A stretch of 64,000 nt of DNA from Paracoccus yeei ATCC BAA-599 (GTDB taxonomy: Bacteria; Pseudomonadota; Alphaproteobacteria; Rhodobacterales; Rhodobacteraceae): the NCBI RefSeq assembly GCF_000622145.1, contig NZ_JHWH01000017.1:1-64000 (forward strand). Direction: 5' to 3'. How positions within the stretch are numbered: position 1 is the first letter of the stretch; each line of letters begins with the position of its first letter. The translations under genes and the position numbers were made by a program. Shown piece after piece: positions 9,026 to 16,999 of this stretch. The notes below the pieces were generated by a model. It saw only the letters and a program-made list of their open reading frames with translations, had not been told where the DNA came from and ran no database searches.

Positions 9026-10312
9026 ATGACCCAATCGTCGCTGTCCCGCCTTGGCGCGGGAACCGCCCTTGCATTCGCCTGCCTGCTGGCCGCCGCCCCC
9101 CTGAGCGCCCAGGAGACCCCCACGGCACCGCCCGCCGGCACGGCCCAGCCCGACACTCCGGTTCCGGCGGCGACCGCCCCGGCGGCGACGGAGCCGGCAG
9201 CGACGGAACCGGCCGGCACGGCCCCGGTCCCGAGCGCGCCGGCGGAACCCGCTCCGGCTCAGGCAGAGACGCCTGCGACCACGACACCCCCCGCCACGGC
9301 AGAGGCACCTGCTGCGACCCCGACGCCGGGCGAAATGCCCAGCAGCCCGGCGACCGGCGGCGCCCCGGCCGCGACGACCCCCACCCCGCAGCCCGGCGGC
9401 ACGGCCCCGGCAGCGGATGCCCCCGGCGCTGCGACCACCGTGGACCCCGCGGTCGGCATCGCCGCCCCGGCGGCCACTCCGGCGGCCGAGCCCGTGCCCG
9501 CCCCGGCGGCCGAACCGGAACCCGCCGCCGACAGCATCCTGCCCCAGGGGCTTCAGGACATGCTGGCGCCGCTTGCGCCGGCGCCGCGCGATCCGAACCT
9601 GCCCCACGACCTTTCGCCCATGGGCATGTTCTGGGCCGCCGACATCGTGGTCAAGGCGGTGATGATCGGGCTGGCCTTCGCCTCGGTCGTCACCTGGACG
9701 GTCTTTGTCGTCAAGATCCTGGAGCTGGCCGGCGCGACCAAGCGCGCGCGCTCGGGCCTGCGCCGGGTCGAGGAGGCCGCCAGCCTGACCGCGGCCCTTG
9801 CCGCCACCGGCAAGCGGCGCGACCCGGTGTCGCGCATGATCCGCGCCGCGGCGCAGGAACACGACCGCTCGGCCGCCGCCCTGGACACGGCGGGCGAAGC
9901 CGGGCTCAAGGAACGCGTCGACAGCCACCTGGACCGGATCGAGGCGATGGCCGGCCGCCGCATGGGCCAGGGCACCGGGGTGCTGGCCACCATCGGTTCG
10001 ACTGCGCCCTTCGTCGGGCTGTTCGGCACCGTCTGGGGCATCATGAACAGCTTTATCGGCATCTCGCAGGCGCAGACCACGAACCTTGCCGTCGTCGCCC
10101 CCGGCATCGCCGAGGCGCTGCTGGCGACCGCGATCGGCCTTGTGGCGGCAATCCCGGCGGTGGTGATCTACAACGTCTTCGCCCGGGCCATCACCGGCTA
10201 TCGGCTGCAACTGGCCAATGCGGCGGCCTCGGTCCGCCGGCTGGTCAGCCGCGACCTCGACTTCCGCGGCGCGCCCGCCGCGCGCCCCACCCTGCTGCAA
10301 CGGGAGGCATGA
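9026..10312 (+). CDS. exbB: TonB-system energizer ExbB with long Ala/Pro-rich periplasmic N-terminus
   Basis: 428 residues. A signal peptide ([12 protein letters not shown] to SAQE) is followed by about 155 residues of Ala/Pro/Thr low complexity. After it comes the MotA/TolQ/ExbB proton channel domain with three membrane helices ([16 protein letters not shown] region; [39 protein letters not shown]). With ExbD it uses the proton gradient to drive TonB-dependent outer membrane receptors. AAGGA stands just upstream of the ATG at 9026; the open frame further upstream lacks a signal peptide. The preprotein extension is known from alphaproteobacterial ExbB but is long here. First of exbB-exbD-tonB. 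Confidence 0.92.
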   Translation: MTQSSLSRLGAGTALAFACLLAAAPLSAQETPTAPPAGTAQPDTPVPAATAPAATEPAATEPAGTAPVPSAPAEPAPAQAETPATTTPPATAEAPAATPTPGEMPSSPATGGAPAATTPTPQPGGTAPAADAPGAATTVDPAVGIAAPAATPAAEPVPAPAAEPEPAADSILPQGLQDMLAPLAPAPRDPNLPHDLSPMGMFWAADIVVKAVMIGLAFASVVTWTVFVVKILELAGATKRARSGLRRVEEAASLTAALAATGKRRDPVSRMIRAAAQEHDRSAAALDTAGEAGLKERVDSHLDRIEAMAGRRMGQGTGVLATIGSTAPFVGLFGTVWGIMNSFIGISQAQTTNLAVVAPGIAEALLATAIGLVAAIPAVVIYNVFARAITGYRLQLANAAASVRRLVSRDLDFRGAPAARPTLLQREA

Positions 10313-10315
10313 CCC

Positions 10316-10837
10316 ATGGCCGGCGGCATCCGCGAAAACCACGGCGACGACCTGGCCGAGAACCACGAGATCAACGTCACGCCCTTCATCGACGTGATGC
10401 TGGTGCTGCTGATCATCTTCATGGTGGCGGCGCCGCTGGCGACCGTCGACGTGAATGTGGACCTGCCGGTCTCGAACGCGACGCCGGCCCAGCGGCCCGA
10501 CCAGCCGGTCTATGTGACGGTCAAGCCCGACCTGACGCTGGCGCTCGGCAACACCGACGTGGCGCCCGGCGGGCTTGGCGCGGCGCTGGCGGCCGCCACC
10601 GAGAACAACCGGGAAACCCGGATCTTCCTGCGCGCCGACAAGGCAGTGGCCTATGGCGACCTGATGGCCACCATGAACGCCCTGCGCGAGGCGGGCTATC
10701 TCAAGATCGCGCTGGTCGGGCTTGAAACCACCGGCGGCGTCCCGGCGCCGGCCGCCCCGGGCGCGGAGCCCTCCGCACCCGCCGCGCCGGCCAGCCCGGC
10801 CCCTGCGGCCGCCCCGACCCAGGGCGCGACGCCATGA
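10316..10837 (+). CDS. exbD: TonB-system proton channel subunit ExbD
   Basis: 173 residues: short cytoplasmic N-terminus, one membrane helix ([16 protein letters not shown]) and a periplasmic domain. The family motif [18 protein letters not shown] contains the conserved Asp thought to carry protons. The C-terminal 35 residues are Ala/Pro-rich (PAAPGAEPSAPAAP...), an extension beyond the usual 140 or so residues. GGGAGG sits 8 bases before the start. It begins 3 bases after exbB stops and overlaps tonB by 4 bases (ATGA). Confidence 0.93.
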   Translation: MAGGIRENHGDDLAENHEINVTPFIDVMLVLLIIFMVAAPLATVDVNVDLPVSNATPAQRPDQPVYVTVKPDLTLALGNTDVAPGGLGAALAAATENNRETRIFLRADKAVAYGDLMATMNALREAGYLKIALVGLETTGGVPAPAAPGAEPSAPAAPASPAPAAAPTQGATP

Positions 10838-11673
10838 GCGGGCCGCGCCTGAACACCCTGCGCCATGGGGCGCTTTGGGGCAGCGCCGCCACCCTGGTCC
10901 TTGCCGCGCATCTGGGCGGCGCGCTGTGGCTGATGCAGCGGGCCGAGGCCGCGGCCCCGCCGGGCCTGCCCGATCCGGTCTTCGTCGAGCTGGCCCCGGT
11001 CCCCGAGGCGGCCGCGCCCCCCGAGGACGTCGAGACCCCCGAGATGGCCGAGGCCGAACCCGAGCCGGAACCCGAGCCCGAGCCCGAGCCGGAACCCACC
11101 CCCGACTTCGCGATGGCCGAGCCCCTGCCCGAGCTTGAGCCGCTGCCCGACATGAACTCGCTGTTCCCGCCGCCGCCCGATGCGGTGGTGCTGCAGAAAT
11201 CCGAACGCCCCCGCGAGCGCCCCGAGCGCGAACCCGAGCCCGAGCCCAAGATCGTCGAAAAGAAGCCCGAGCCCGAGAAGAAGCGCGAGAAAAAGGAAAA
11301 GGCCCCGCAGGAGCAGCCCGCCCGCAGGGCCGCAACCCGCGTCGAGGCGCCGCAAGGCGCGCGCACCGCCGCGCCCAGTGGCCAGACCGGCCAGCCCAGC
11401 AAGCGCCAGGTCGCCACCTGGCAGTCGCAGGTCCAGTCGCGGGTGAACCGCCACATGCAGCGCGCCCGGCTGAAGCAGAGCGGGGTCAGTCTGGTCGTGA
11501 CCTTCACCATCGCCGGCAACGGCGGGGTCAGCGGAGCCCGGCTTGCCGGCTCGACAAGCGATCCCGCAACCGATGCCGCGCTTGCGCGCCAGGTGTCCAG
11601 CCTGCCGCGGATGCCGCCTCACCCCTCGGGTCAGGCCAAGCCCGTCACCCTGCCCATCACCATCCGGCGCTGA
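10834..11673 (+). CDS. tonB: TonB energy-transducing protein
   Basis: 279 residues. The N-terminal membrane anchor (ALWGSAATLVLAAHLGGALWLM) is followed by a periplasm-spanning stretch of Glu-Pro repeats (about residues 70-86) and a Lys/Glu/Pro-rich region (about 125-155). The C-terminal TonB domain starts near KRQVATWQSQVQSRVNRHMQRA and ends with PVTLPITIRR. It transmits the ExbBD-derived energy to outer membrane siderophore receptors. No receptor gene is in the window. Start overlaps exbD (ATGA). Confidence 0.93.
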   Translation: MSGPRLNTLRHGALWGSAATLVLAAHLGGALWLMQRAEAAAPPGLPDPVFVELAPVPEAAAPPEDVETPEMAEAEPEPEPEPEPEPEPTPDFAMAEPLPELEPLPDMNSLFPPPPDAVVLQKSERPRERPEREPEPEPKIVEKKPEPEKKREKKEKAPQEQPARRAATRVEAPQGARTAAPSGQTGQPSKRQVATWQSQVQSRVNRHMQRARLKQSGVSLVVTFTIAGNGGVSGARLAGSTSDPATDAALARQVSSLPRMPPHPSGQAKPVTLPITIRR

Positions 11674-11692
11674 GGCGAGGGCTTCTTTCGTC

Positions 11693-11740
11693 CTGAGGGT
11701 GGCGCACCCTGCCCGCCTTGCGCGGACGGGACGCCCTCAG
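11693..11740. terminator. nested inverted repeat between convergent tonB and corC-like genes
   Basis: CTGAGGG (11693-11699) can pair with CCCTCAG (11734-11740). Inside it are AGGGTG/CACCCT with a 3-base loop (11696-11710) and CCCGCC...GG-A-CGGG. The right arm includes the stop codon of the minus-strand gene. It suits bidirectional termination, although T-runs are absent. Confidence 0.45.
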
Positions 11741-13008
11741 GCCGCGCGCTCGACCAGCAGCTTGTCGATGCGCCGCCCGTCCAGGTCCACCACCTCGATG
11801 CGCCAGCCGTGCCATTCCACGCTGTCGCCGACCTGCGGGATCAGCCCGGCCAGGTCCAGAACCAGCCCGGCCACCGTCGAAAAGTCATGGTCCTCGGCCA
11901 GGGGCACGTTCAGCTTGTCGGCGAACTCGTCCACCGGCATCCAGCCCGCCACCAGCATCGAGCCGTCCTCGCGCTCGACCAGCTTCGGCTCGTCGTCGTC
12001 AAGGCCGGCGAATTCGCCGGTGATCGCCTCCAGCACGTCCATCGGCGTCACCACGCCCTCGAAATGGCCGTATTCGTCATAGACCAGCAGCATCTGGCCG
12101 GCGGCGGTGCGCAGGCGGGCGATGACCTCGGGCGCGTCCATCGTCTCGGGGATGATCGGCGCTTCCTTCATCAGCGCGCGCAGGTCAAAGCCCTGGGCGC
12201 TGGCCCCGATCAGGTCGGCGCTGGCGACGACCCCGATCAGGTTGTTCTCATCCCCGTCGCTGACCGGCAGCCGGGTGCGGTGGCTGGCCTTGAACTTGCG
12301 CGCGACGGTCGCATAGCTGTCGCTGACATCCACCGCCGAGATGTCGCGCCGCGGCGTCATCAGCCCGCGCGCGCTGCGGTCGGCGATGCGCATGACGCCG
12401 GCGATCATCTCGGTCTCGGCCCGGTGCATGATGCCGGCATTCTCGGCCTCGGCGATGACCAGCCGGATCTCCTCGTCCGATATGCCGCGGCTGTCCTGGC
12501 CGGTCTGGCCCAGCAGCGACAGCACCAGCTTGCCCGAGCGGTCCAGCAGCCAGACCAGCGGCGCCCCCACGCGCGAGATGGTGCGCATCAGCGGCGCCAC
12601 GCGCACGGCGACCGTCTCGGGGCTGCGCAGCGCGATCTGCTTGGGGACCAGCTCGCCCAGGATCAGCGACAGATAGGTGATGGCGACCACGACGCCGCCC
12701 ACGCCCAAGGGCTGGGCCAGCGACGGCGGCACGCCCAGCGAGGGCAGCGCGGCCGCCAGCCGGGTGCCCAGCGTGGCCCCCGAAAAGGCGCCCGACAGGA
12801 CCCCGACCAGCGTGATGCCGATCTGCACCGAACTCAGGAACCGGCCCGGATCCTCGGCCAGGGTGATGGCGGTCTGCGCCCCGCGGTCGCCCCGGTCGGC
12901 CAGGACCCGCAGCCGGGCGGGACGGGCCGAGACGATGGCCAGCTCGGACATGGCCAGAAGGCCATTGAGCAGGGTCAGAAGGACGACGATGGTGATTTCG
13001 ATCCACAT
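11737..13008 (-). CDS. CNNM/CorC-type hemolysin-family membrane protein (DUF21-CBS-CorC)
   Basis: 423 residues. The N-terminal DUF21 domain (about 1-180) has several membrane helices (ITIVVLLTLLNGLLAMSELA; GVGGVVVAITYLSLILGE). A CBS pair follows (about 200-325: RGLMTPRRDISAVDV; MLLVYDEYGHFEGVVTPMDVLEAITGE), then the C-terminal CorC/HlyC domain (about 335-420). The family is linked to Mg2+/Co2+ transport or efflux; haemolysis is a historical name. The start MWIEITIVV is the normal family N-terminus, but no Shine-Dalgarno is visible (GCCCCCCTT before the ATG). Convergent with tonB. Confidence 0.88.
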   Translation of the reverse strand: MWIEITIVVLLTLLNGLLAMSELAIVSARPARLRVLADRGDRGAQTAITLAEDPGRFLSSVQIGITLVGVLSGAFSGATLGTRLAAALPSLGVPPSLAQPLGVGGVVVAITYLSLILGELVPKQIALRSPETVAVRVAPLMRTISRVGAPLVWLLDRSGKLVLSLLGQTGQDSRGISDEEIRLVIAEAENAGIMHRAETEMIAGVMRIADRSARGLMTPRRDISAVDVSDSYATVARKFKASHRTRLPVSDGDENNLIGVVASADLIGASAQGFDLRALMKEAPIIPETMDAPEVIARLRTAAGQMLLVYDEYGHFEGVVTPMDVLEAITGEFAGLDDDEPKLVEREDGSMLVAGWMPVDEFADKLNVPLAEDHDFSTVAGLVLDLAGLIPQVGDSVEWHGWRIEVVDLDGRRIDKLLVERAA

Positions 13009-13017
13009 AAGGGGGGC

Positions 13018-13293
13018 TCAGATCCAGGAAGGCCGCGCGGGCGGGCAAGGTGCCGGTCCGTCGGGGCAAATGGGTGCGGCCCCCGGCGCGGCGGCGCGGG
13101 GGCGGTCGGTCGGATGTGTCGGAAGGCCCCGGGCGGGGCGCCATGACAGCGGGTCCGGGCCAAGGGCCGGGCCGTCTTCGCCGCGTCTGGCGGGGTCGGC
13201 TTCGACCGTGCCCGGCCCGCATCGTCGCGGCGCGTCAGCAGCGTCGGGAATCGCGTCGTTCATCGCGGCGGCGGCGGTTTGGTTCCGGTTCAT
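13018..13293 (-). CDS. doubtful small open frame upstream of the CorC-like gene
   Basis: A 91-codon frame starting MNRNQTAAAAMNDAIPDAAD and ending 10 bases before the CorC-like ATG. The N-terminal 25 residues look protein-like; the rest is Pro/Arg/Ala-rich as expected of chance frames in GC-rich DNA. There is no Shine-Dalgarno and no recognised family. It is listed because the next gene lacks its own ribosome binding site and could be coupled to it. Confidence 0.2.
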   Translation of the reverse strand: MNRNQTAAAAMNDAIPDAADAPRRCGPGTVEADPARRGEDGPALGPDPLSWRPARGLPTHPTDRPRAAAPGAAPICPDGPAPCPPARPSWI

Positions 13294-13312
13294 GGTCGCG
13301 CACAGTGTAACA

Positions 13313-13329
13313 GCCCTTGGGCCAAGGGC
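13313..13329. repeat. 17-base inverted repeat
   Basis: GCCCTTGG (13313-13320), one central G, CCAAGGGC (13322-13329). Perfect arms 154 bases before the patatin start; an operator or small hairpin. Confidence 0.45.
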
Positions 13330-13482
13330 AACCATCCTTGCCCGCGCCCTGCGAAAAGCAGCGCCCGCCCAGGATGACGTAGCGGCATCCGGGACGAAAA
13401 AGCCAGGCGGATTCATGGAAAATCAATGCCTCCGCCGCTAGCTTGCGAAAACGGAACAACGGCTGCGAGACGGGGAAACAGG

Positions 13483-14634
13483 GTGGATACGGGTGGAACG
13501 GTGCCGGAACAGGTCGTGCTGGTCCTGCAGGGCGGCGGCGCGCTTGGCGCCTTTCAGGCCGGCGCATACGAGGCGCTTTGCCGCGCCGGGCAGGAACCCG
13601 ACTGGGTGGCGGGCATCTCGATCGGCTCGATCAACGCGGCCCTGATCGCGGGCAACCGGCCCGGCGCGCGCCTGGCCGCGCTGCGCAGCTTCTGGGAAGG
13701 CGTCACCCGCGCGCCCTGGCTGACCGGCACGCCCCTGGAAAGCGGCCCCCTGCCCGACCGCGTCCGCGCCATGTTCAACGAAAGCCGGGCGGTCGCCTCG
13801 ACCATGATGGGGGCGCCGGGGTTCTTTCGGCCGCGCATGCCCGACCTGATGTCGTTCTTTCCCGGGCTGATGCGCCAGACCAGCTGGTACGACACCACGC
13901 CGCTGCGCCGGACGCTGAGCGCGCTGGTCGATTTCGACTATTTGAACACCGAGGGGCCGCGGCTTTCCGTGGGCGCCGTGGACGTGGAAACCGGAAACTT
14001 CCACGTCTTCGACAGCCGCGAAACGCGGATCGGCCCGGAACACATCCTGGCCTCGGGGGCGCTGCCGCCGGGCTTTCCCGCCGTCGAGATCGACGGGCGG
14101 CACTATTGGGACGGCGGGCTGGTATCGAACTCGCCCCTGCAGGTGGTGCTGGCCACGCCCTCGAACCGGCCGCTCTGCATCTATCAGGTCGATCTTTACC
14201 AGGCCCGCGGGCCTCTGCCCCACACCATGGCCGAGGTCGAGCAGCGCGAAAAGGAGATCCGCTTTTCCAGCCGCACGCGCCTGAACACCGACGAATTCCG
14301 CGCCCGCCACGCCATGTCGCGCGCCGCGCGCCGCCTGCGCGCCCGGCTGCCGCAGGCGATGCGCCAGGATCCGGACCTCATGGCGCTGATCGACGGCGGG
14401 CCGATCCATCCGGTCAGCCTGATGCACCTGATCTATCGCCACGCCGATTACGAAAGCGCGTCCAAGGATTACGAATTCTCGCGCCTGTCGATGCTGGATC
14501 ACTGGCGCGCCGGGCTGCGGGACGTGGAACGCTCGCTTGGCGATCCGCGCTGGACCGAGCGCCAGGTGCCCGAGGACGGGCTGTTCATCTTCGACCGGAC
14601 CGAGCCCGACGGAGAAGAGGCCCGGCTGGAATAG
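13483..14634 (+). CDS. patatin-like phospholipase with C-terminal DUF3734
   Basis: 383 residues with a GTG start. The oxyanion glycine motif GGGALGAFQAGAYEAL, the nucleophile elbow GISIGSINAALIAG (G-x-S-x-G) and the catalytic Asp motif YWDGGLVSNSPL form a complete Ser-Asp dyad, so acyl hydrolase activity is expected. The C-terminal third (KEIRFSSRTRLNTDEFR to the end) matches the DUF3734 extension of proteobacterial patatins. It may act on membrane lipids or stored polyhydroxyalkanoate-associated lipid; neither is shown here. Start choice is uncertain: GTG at 13483 or 13501, both before the conserved VVLVLQGGGALG. Confidence 0.88.
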   Translation: MDTGGTVPEQVVLVLQGGGALGAFQAGAYEALCRAGQEPDWVAGISIGSINAALIAGNRPGARLAALRSFWEGVTRAPWLTGTPLESGPLPDRVRAMFNESRAVASTMMGAPGFFRPRMPDLMSFFPGLMRQTSWYDTTPLRRTLSALVDFDYLNTEGPRLSVGAVDVETGNFHVFDSRETRIGPEHILASGALPPGFPAVEIDGRHYWDGGLVSNSPLQVVLATPSNRPLCIYQVDLYQARGPLPHTMAEVEQREKEIRFSSRTRLNTDEFRARHAMSRAARRLRARLPQAMRQDPDLMALIDGGPIHPVSLMHLIYRHADYESASKDYEFSRLSMLDHWRAGLRDVERSLGDPRWTERQVPEDGLFIFDRTEPDGEEARLE

Positions 14635-14677
14635 GCCGAGGCCGGTGCCGGGCGCGCGACCCGCGCCCCCATCAGCG

Positions 14678-14731
14678 GGTCAGCAGGTCAGCAGGTCAGC
14701 AGGTCAGCAGGTCAGCAGGTCAGCAGGTCAG
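14678..14731. repeat. octanucleotide tandem repeat
   Basis: Six perfect copies of GGTCAGCA (14678-14725) plus a 6-base partial copy (14726-14731). It lies in the 274-base gap between the convergent patatin and Old Yellow Enzyme genes, outside any supported coding sequence. The rest of the gap shows nothing recognisable. Confidence 0.95.
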
Positions 14732-14908
14732 GCCCCAAAGGTACGCCTGCGTCAAGTCGGTTTACCACTGCCCTGCCGGACGACATGCCCTTGGTCCCCG
14801 AGACGCGCGGCAGAGCGGGCGCCAGCCGGCGAAACCCGGCTGCGTTTAAGCCAGCCAGGCGGGGGGGCAGGCGAGACGCCCGCCCCGGCCTCTTGAACCC
14901 CGCGGCCC

Positions 14909-16021
14909 CTAGCGCGGCTGCAGCAGGTCCCGCAGCGGGCTCGGGGCGCTGCGCAGGTATTGCGGCGCGGCGGTCACGCTGGCGCCCAGGGCGGCGGCGG
15001 CGTGCCAGGGCCAGCGCGGGTCGTAAAGCGCGGCACGCGCGATGGCGATCATGTCGGCGTCGCCGGTCGCGACGATCGCCTCGGCCTGGTGGGGCTCGGT
15101 GATCAGGCCCACGGCGATTACCGGCATGTCGGGCACGGCCTCCTTGACCGCGCGGGCCAGCGGCACCTGATAGTTCGGGACCGCCGCGATGCGCTGGCGC
15201 GGGTCCAGCCCGGCCGACGAGACGTGATAGGCCGTGCAGCCCCGCTGATGAACGGCCCGGGCCAGGGCGATGGTGCCCTGGATATCCCAGCCGCCCTCGA
15301 CCCAGTCGGTGCCCGACACGCGGATCGTCACCGGATAGCCATCGGGCACGGCGGCGCGCACGGCGTCGAACACTTCCAGCGGAAAGCGCATGCGGTTTTC
15401 CAGACTGCCACCATAAGCGTCGGTCCGGCGGTTCGACAGCGGCGACAGGAATTCGTGCAGCAGGTAGCCATGCGCGGCGTGGATCTGGATGACGTCGATG
15501 CCCAGCCGGACGGCGCGGCGCGCGGCCTCGGCAAAGGCGTCGCGGATCCGGTCGAGGCCGGCGCGGTCCAGCGCCTCGGGCGGGTTCTCGTCCGCCGCAT
15601 AGGGCTCGGCCGAGGGCGCGACGGTCTGCCAGCCGTTCGGCTGGTCGGGGGCGATCTGCGCGCCGCCCCGATCCCAGGGCCGTTCGCACGAGCCTTTGCG
15701 CCCGGCATGGGCCAACTGGATCGCGATGGGCATGTCCGACCAGGCGCGGATGCCTTGCAGAACCTCGGCCATCGCCCGCTCGGTCGCCTCGTCGTAAAGC
15801 CCCACGTCGCCATAGGTGATGCGGCCCTCGGGGGTGACGGCGGTCGCCTCGATGGTCAGGATCCCCGCGCCCGACTGCGCCAGGCTGCCCAGGTGCTGCA
15901 TGTGCCAGGCGTTCATCTGCCCGTCCACCGCCGCATATTGGCACATGGGCGCGATGACGATGCGGTTGGCCAGCGTCCTGCCGCCGATGGTGATGGGTTC
16001 GAAAAGCTTGGGCAAGGCCAT
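14909..16021 (-). CDS. Old Yellow Enzyme family NADH:flavin oxidoreductase (YqjM-like)
   Basis: 370-residue FMN-dependent TIM barrel that reduces activated C=C bonds or related electrophiles with NAD(P)H. Supporting motifs are IVIAPMCQYAAVDG (the Cys is typical of the thermophilic-like/YqjM class), QLAHAGRKGS, IHAAHGYLLHEFLSP, YGGSLENRMRFPLEV and the FMN phosphate-binding segment around VITEPHQAE/ADMIAIARAALYDP. AGAAGGGA precedes the ATG at 16021. An upstream in-frame start (16060) would add 13 unlikely residues. Physiological substrate unknown. Divergent from the inositol monophosphatase gene. Confidence 0.9.
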   Translation of the reverse strand: MALPKLFEPITIGGRTLANRIVIAPMCQYAAVDGQMNAWHMQHLGSLAQSGAGILTIEATAVTPEGRITYGDVGLYDEATERAMAEVLQGIRAWSDMPIAIQLAHAGRKGSCERPWDRGGAQIAPDQPNGWQTVAPSAEPYAADENPPEALDRAGLDRIRDAFAEAARRAVRLGIDVIQIHAAHGYLLHEFLSPLSNRRTDAYGGSLENRMRFPLEVFDAVRAAVPDGYPVTIRVSGTDWVEGGWDIQGTIALARAVHQRGCTAYHVSSAGLDPRQRIAAVPNYQVPLARAVKEAVPDMPVIAVGLITEPHQAEAIVATGDADMIAIARAALYDPRWPWHAAAALGASVTAAPQYLRSAPSPLRDLLQPR

Positions 16022-16149
16022 GGTCGGTCCCTTCTGTTGTGTCTGCGACAGGTAGTGCATCCGACCGATGGCGCAAGCCCCCCGCGGGCGGCTTCACTTT
16101 CGGCGGGGCTTGGCCTAAGAGGCAGGCCAATCCCGAAAAAGGAAACGTC

Positions 16150-16938
16150 ATGGCCAGCGCCAATCTCAACATCATGATCAAGGCCGCGCGCAAGGCGGGC
16201 CGCAGCCTCGTCAAGGACTTCCGCGAGGTCGAGAACCTTCAGGTCAGCGTCAAGGGCGCGGGCGACTTCGTCAGCCGCGCCGACCGCGAGGCCGAGCGCA
16301 TCATCAAGGAAGAACTGCGCGCCGCCCGCCCGAACTATGGCTGGATCGGCGAGGAGACGGGCGAGGACGCGGGCGAGGACCCGACCCGGCGCTGGATCGT
16401 CGATCCCCTGGACGGCACCACCAACTTCCTGCACGGCCTGCCGCACTGGGCGGTCAGCATCGCGCTGGAGCACAAGGGCGAGATCGTCGCGGCGGTCATC
16501 TTCGACGCCGCCAAGGACGAGATGTTCACCGCCGAAAAGGGCGACGGCGCGTTCCTGAACGACCGCCGCATCCGGGTGTCGGGACGCCGCCAGATGATCG
16601 AGTCGATCTTTGCGACCGGCGTGCCCTTCGGCGGGCGCGGCACCCTGCCCGCGACGATCCGCGATCTCAGCCGGCTGATGCCGTTGACGGCGGGCGTGCG
16701 GCGCTGGGGCGCGGCCTCGCTGGATCTGGCCTATGTCGCCTGCGGCCGCTTCGACGGCTATTGGGAACGCGGCATCAATTCCTGGGACGTGGCGGCGGGC
16801 GTTTTGCTGGTACGCGAGGCGGGCGGCTTCGTCGAATCGATCAAGCCCGACCAGAGCCCGGTCGAATCCGGCCAGATCATCGCGGCGAATGCCCAGCAGT
16901 TCGAAGGGTTTGCAGAAATCATCCGCAGCCGCGACTAA
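16150..16938 (+). CDS. suhB: inositol monophosphatase family protein
   Basis: 262-residue Mg2+-dependent phosphatase. Metal-binding motifs are complete: GEETGED (Glu), DPLDGTTNF (Asp-x-Asp-Gly-Thr) and WDVAAG. It hydrolyses inositol-1-phosphate or similar small phosphates. SuhB homologues also act in rRNA antitermination in E. coli, which cannot be inferred here. AAAAAGGAAA lies before the ATG. A permease gene follows after 61 bases. Confidence 0.9.
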   Translation: MASANLNIMIKAARKAGRSLVKDFREVENLQVSVKGAGDFVSRADREAERIIKEELRAARPNYGWIGEETGEDAGEDPTRRWIVDPLDGTTNFLHGLPHWAVSIALEHKGEIVAAVIFDAAKDEMFTAEKGDGAFLNDRRIRVSGRRQMIESIFATGVPFGGRGTLPATIRDLSRLMPLTAGVRRWGAASLDLAYVACGRFDGYWERGINSWDVAAGVLLVREAGGFVESIKPDQSPVESGQIIAANAQQFEGFAEIIRSRD

Positions 16939-16999
16939 GACCCGGTTGACGTTTCGCGCAGGCCGGCGCATGGCTTCCATACCAAGCCGAAAGCCTGCC

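Larger units (their letters stand above)
13009..13482. other. 474-base divergent intergenic region
   Basis: This lies between the divergent CorC-like and patatin genes. It holds a low-confidence small frame on the minus strand (13018-13293) and a 17-base inverted repeat (13313-13329). The remainder is GC-rich (13020-13290) or mixed, and I see no clear promoter. Confidence 0.5.

Noticed and set aside
14678..14731. Short tandem array considered as a CRISPR
   Set aside because: Units are 8 bases and directly joined without spacers, and there are no cas genes.
16946..16975. TTGACG before the DMT permease as a promoter
   Set aside because: No acceptable -10 lies 16-18 bases downstream, so it was not listed.
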